Shown piece by piece: positions 61,926-64,000 of a DNA stretch of 64,000 nucleotides. Origin of the DNA: Nocardioides renjunii (GTDB lineage: Bacteria; Actinomycetota; Actinomycetes; Propionibacteriales; Nocardioidaceae); NCBI RefSeq assembly GCF_034661175.1, contig NZ_CP141058.1, positions 3,906,001 to 3,970,000 on the forward strand. Reading direction: 5' to 3'. The notes under the pieces are model-generated. The model was not told the origin of the DNA, did not search any database, and was given only the letters and a program-made list of their open reading frames with translations. Within the stretch, counting starts at the first letter, position 1, and every line of letters begins with the position of its first letter. Both the position numbers and the translations under genes were made by a program.

Positions 61926-63686
61926 TCACTCCGACGGCCCCAGCGGGATCGACGCCTCGACCAGACCGCCGTCGCGCGTGGCGTACGCCGTCAGCGTCCC
62001 GCCGACCTGCAGCGACCGCTCACGCATTGACGTGATCCCGACGCCCGGGGTCCAGCCGTTCGCAGACCCGCCGTCGTCGCGCACCGCCAGGACGAGCGAA
62101 TGGTCCTCGACGTGGAGCGACACGTCGGCGTGCGAGGCGGCCGAGTGGCGTACGACGTTCGTCAGCGCCTCGACGACGATGCGGTACGCCGCCACCTCGG
62201 TGGCCGCGCTCAGTGCGGGCAACGGCTCGGGCACCCGGACCGTCACTGGCAGCGGCGTGCCGGCGGCCGAGTGCAGGGTCGCCGCGTGCTGCCGGATCGC
62301 CCCTTCGAGGCCAAGCTCGTCGAGCGCCGGCGGTCGCAGGCCCTCGACCAGTCGCCGGATCTCGGTGATCGCCTCGGCGGTGTCGGCGCGGAGATGCACG
62401 AGCAGCGCGTCGGCCTTGTCGGGGTCGGACCGCACCTGGTTGCGCGCGGCATCGGTCGCGAAGGCCACGCCGCTGAGCGTCGGCCCGAGGCCGTCGTGCA
62501 GGTCGCGCCGCAGCCGGCGGCGTTCCTCCTCGACGGCGGCCACGACGGCCTCGCGCGACTTCTGCAGGTCCCGGCTCATCTGCCGCGCACGCAGGGTCTG
62601 CGCCAGCAGGGGCGCGACGATCCGCAGCACGTCCTCGTCCGCGGCCGACAGCCCGAAGTCGCCGGCCCGCAGGCCGACGACGACCTCGCCCACCTCGTCG
62701 TCGCCGAGCCGCAACGGCAGCACCCGCGTGTGCGTGACCGCTGTCCCCGACGACGCCAGCACCTCCCCGCCGGCACGGATGCTCGCGTAGGGCAGCACGA
62801 GCGCCTCGCGCACGGCGTCCAGCGCGAGCGCCGGGTCGTCACCGATGCGGTCCGCCAGCGACGTCGCGGCCGCCAGCGGGTCGGGTCGGTCGCCGAACAG
62901 CAGCTGGTCGACGACGCCGCGCAGCAGCACCTGCAGCGGGCGCACCCCGAAGGCGAGCACCGCGCAGAGCACGATCGTGGGCGTGGCCTCCAGCGGGCGA
63001 CCCCGGGCCGCCTCGACCGCAGAGGTGAGCCCGACCGCGACGGCGACGTACGCCACCACGACGGTCGCCGCCACGACGGCGCGCGTCACGAGACCGCGTA
63101 CGTCGACCACCTCGGGGCGCACCACACCGACGACCATCGCCACCGGGCCGAGGGCCATGACGGCGACGAAGGCCGCGCCGAGGTCGGGAAAGGTCATGAC
63201 TCCCGCCGACTCGCTGAGGAAGCCTGCGAACGGCGCAGCGATCCCGGCACTGATCCACGCCAACGAGCTCCAGGTCAGTGCGCGGCGGTACTCGACGTCA
63301 CCCTGCTCGAGCGCCCACCACACGTGGACCAGCAGTGCACCGACGAGGACGAACCCCATCAGCTCGAACGAGTCCTCCCACGCCACGCTCAGCGCGCCGG
63401 CGCCGACGACGACCACGAGCAGGACGAAGGCGACGGGCTCGCGCCAGGAGAGGCGGGGGTACGCCAGCACGGCGAGCGGCAGCAGCAGGCAGCCGGCCAG
63501 CCGGAGGACCGGCGAGGGGACGCCGTCCAGGTCGAGCACGACGGCCGCGCACCCGAGGAGCAGCGTGACGCCACCGAGCACCAGGCAGGCGGCAGACCAC
63601 CGAGACCGGCCACTCTGCCGGATGAACCAGCCCGACGCCGTCGTCACCACGCCGAGGAAGGCCGTGGCCGCGAGGACGGGCGTCAT
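61926..63686 (-). CDS. NarL-type sensor histidine kinase with membrane-bound sensor
   Basis: A 586-residue kinase. The N-terminal 250 residues hold about eight to nine hydrophobic segments. A GAF-like region follows (about 290-375), then a HisKA_3 dimerisation domain with the phosphorylated His in RRLRRDLHDGLGPTLSG and a short HATPase domain ending GVGITSMRERSLQVGG. ATG 63686 overlaps the stop of the LuxR-type regulator gene, its obvious partner. The signal is unknown. Confidence 0.88.
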   Translation of the reverse strand: MTPVLAATAFLGVVTTASGWFIRQSGRSRWSAACLVLGGVTLLLGCAAVVLDLDGVPSPVLRLAGCLLLPLAVLAYPRLSWREPVAFVLLVVVVGAGALSVAWEDSFELMGFVLVGALLVHVWWALEQGDVEYRRALTWSSLAWISAGIAAPFAGFLSESAGVMTFPDLGAAFVAVMALGPVAMVVGVVRPEVVDVRGLVTRAVVAATVVVAYVAVAVGLTSAVEAARGRPLEATPTIVLCAVLAFGVRPLQVLLRGVVDQLLFGDRPDPLAAATSLADRIGDDPALALDAVREALVLPYASIRAGGEVLASSGTAVTHTRVLPLRLGDDEVGEVVVGLRAGDFGLSAADEDVLRIVAPLLAQTLRARQMSRDLQKSREAVVAAVEEERRRLRRDLHDGLGPTLSGVAFATDAARNQVRSDPDKADALLVHLRADTAEAITEIRRLVEGLRPPALDELGLEGAIRQHAATLHSAAGTPLPVTVRVPEPLPALSAATEVAAYRIVVEALTNVVRHSAASHADVSLHVEDHSLVLAVRDDGGSANGWTPGVGITSMRERSLQVGGTLTAYATRDGGLVEASIPLGPSE

Positions 63687-64000
63687 GACCCGCCGAGCCC
63701 CTCGCGCCGCGCACGCACGATGGCGGCGGACCGGTCGGCGACGGCGAGCTTCACGAAGATCGAGGAGATGTGGTTGGCGACGGTCTTCGGTGAGAGGAAG
63801 AGCCGGTCCGCGATGGCCTGGTTGCGCTCGCCCGCGGCCATCAGGTCGAGGACCTCGCGCTCGCGAGCGGTGAGCTCGGGGAACGGCTCGGCCACCGGCG
63901 GTGGTACGGCGAAGTAGCCGAGCACCCGCTGGGCGACGCCCGGGCTGAAGATCGCCTCCCCTGCGACGACGGCCCGGATCGCCCGATCGATCTCCGCCTG
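63683..64000 (-). CDS. LuxR/NarL-family response regulator, N-terminally cut by window end
   Basis: Visible are 105 residues. After the linker VAGEAIFSPGVAQRVLGYF comes a LuxR HTH: FPELTAREREVLDLMAAGER and LSPKTVANHISSIFVKLAVA. The receiver domain lies beyond base 64000. It forms a two-component pair with the following histidine kinase, whose start overlaps its stop (ATGA at 63683-63686). Confidence 0.9.
   Translation of the reverse strand, partial: QAEIDRAIRAVVAGEAIFSPGVAQRVLGYFAVPPPVAEPFPELTAREREVLDLMAAGERNQAIADRLFLSPKTVANHISSIFVKLAVADRSAAIVRARREGLGGS

Overview
This 64 kb window is G+C-rich chromosomal DNA from an actinobacterium. Nocardioides or a close relative in the Nocardioidaceae is the best guess. 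Pointers are an archaeal-type class I lysyl-tRNA synthetase, a class E sortase, DUF3151 and DUF3311 proteins, an aerobic cobalamin cluster, many GTG starts with 4-base ATGA/GTGA overlaps, and a dispersed hairpin repeat that I associate with Nocardioides genomes. I saw no rRNA, tRNA, CRISPR array or transposase. The window starts inside lysS and ends inside a LuxR-type response regulator gene.

Layout. 1-15 kb is housekeeping and transport: lysS, a thioesterase, a DUF3311/MctP-type symporter pair, a DHA2-type MFS exporter, class II aldolase, a SpoU methyltransferase, DedA, pyrE, a sortase, an aminotransferase, two Gln/Pro/Gly-rich membrane proteins and an ABC exporter. 15.2-38 kb is dominated by sugar-acid (aldarate) catabolism. 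A minus-strand operon kdgD-aldH-gudD encodes the full route from D-glucarate to 2-oxoglutarate. A LysR regulator is divergent from a tripartite tricarboxylate-type uptake system (tctCBA), followed by a UspA protein and a second glucarate-dehydratase-like enzyme. A third enolase-superfamily dehydratase (galactarate/talarate type) lies in an operon with its GntR regulator. A hydroxyacid dehydrogenase, an AEC carrier and a GlcD-like flavoprotein follow. A nearly identical sequence motif upstream of kdgD and between lysR and tctC suggests that one regulator ties these loci together.

39-46.7 kb holds a secreted zinc metalloprotease, a CPBP-family membrane protein, a MarR regulator divergent from a quinone-oxidoreductase-like enzyme with three dyad operators between them, and clpB with a HAIR-like upstream repeat. 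46.7-59.8 kb is an aerobic cobalamin region with two cobalamin riboswitches. A minus-strand operon carries a binding protein, permease, ATPase, a CbiX/[2Fe-2S]-CobN fusion and CobF. A plus-strand operon carries CobH, a CobI-CobJ fusion and CobM, and cobG stands alone between them. The most striking observation is a small imperfect-palindrome repeat (about 43-47 bp). It lies in frame inside the CobI-CobJ linker and inside CobN, and it supplies the stop codon of cobG. The CobN copy has a different, longer but still fully paired stem around the same loop.

59.9-64 kb contains a lower-G+C membrane protein gene, a 5'-truncated HesB-like pseudogene, a DUF6461-like lipoprotein, and a NarL-type two-component pair. 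The only stretch over 300 bases without an intact gene is 60659-61076, which holds the pseudogene. All function calls come from reading motifs; no database search was run.
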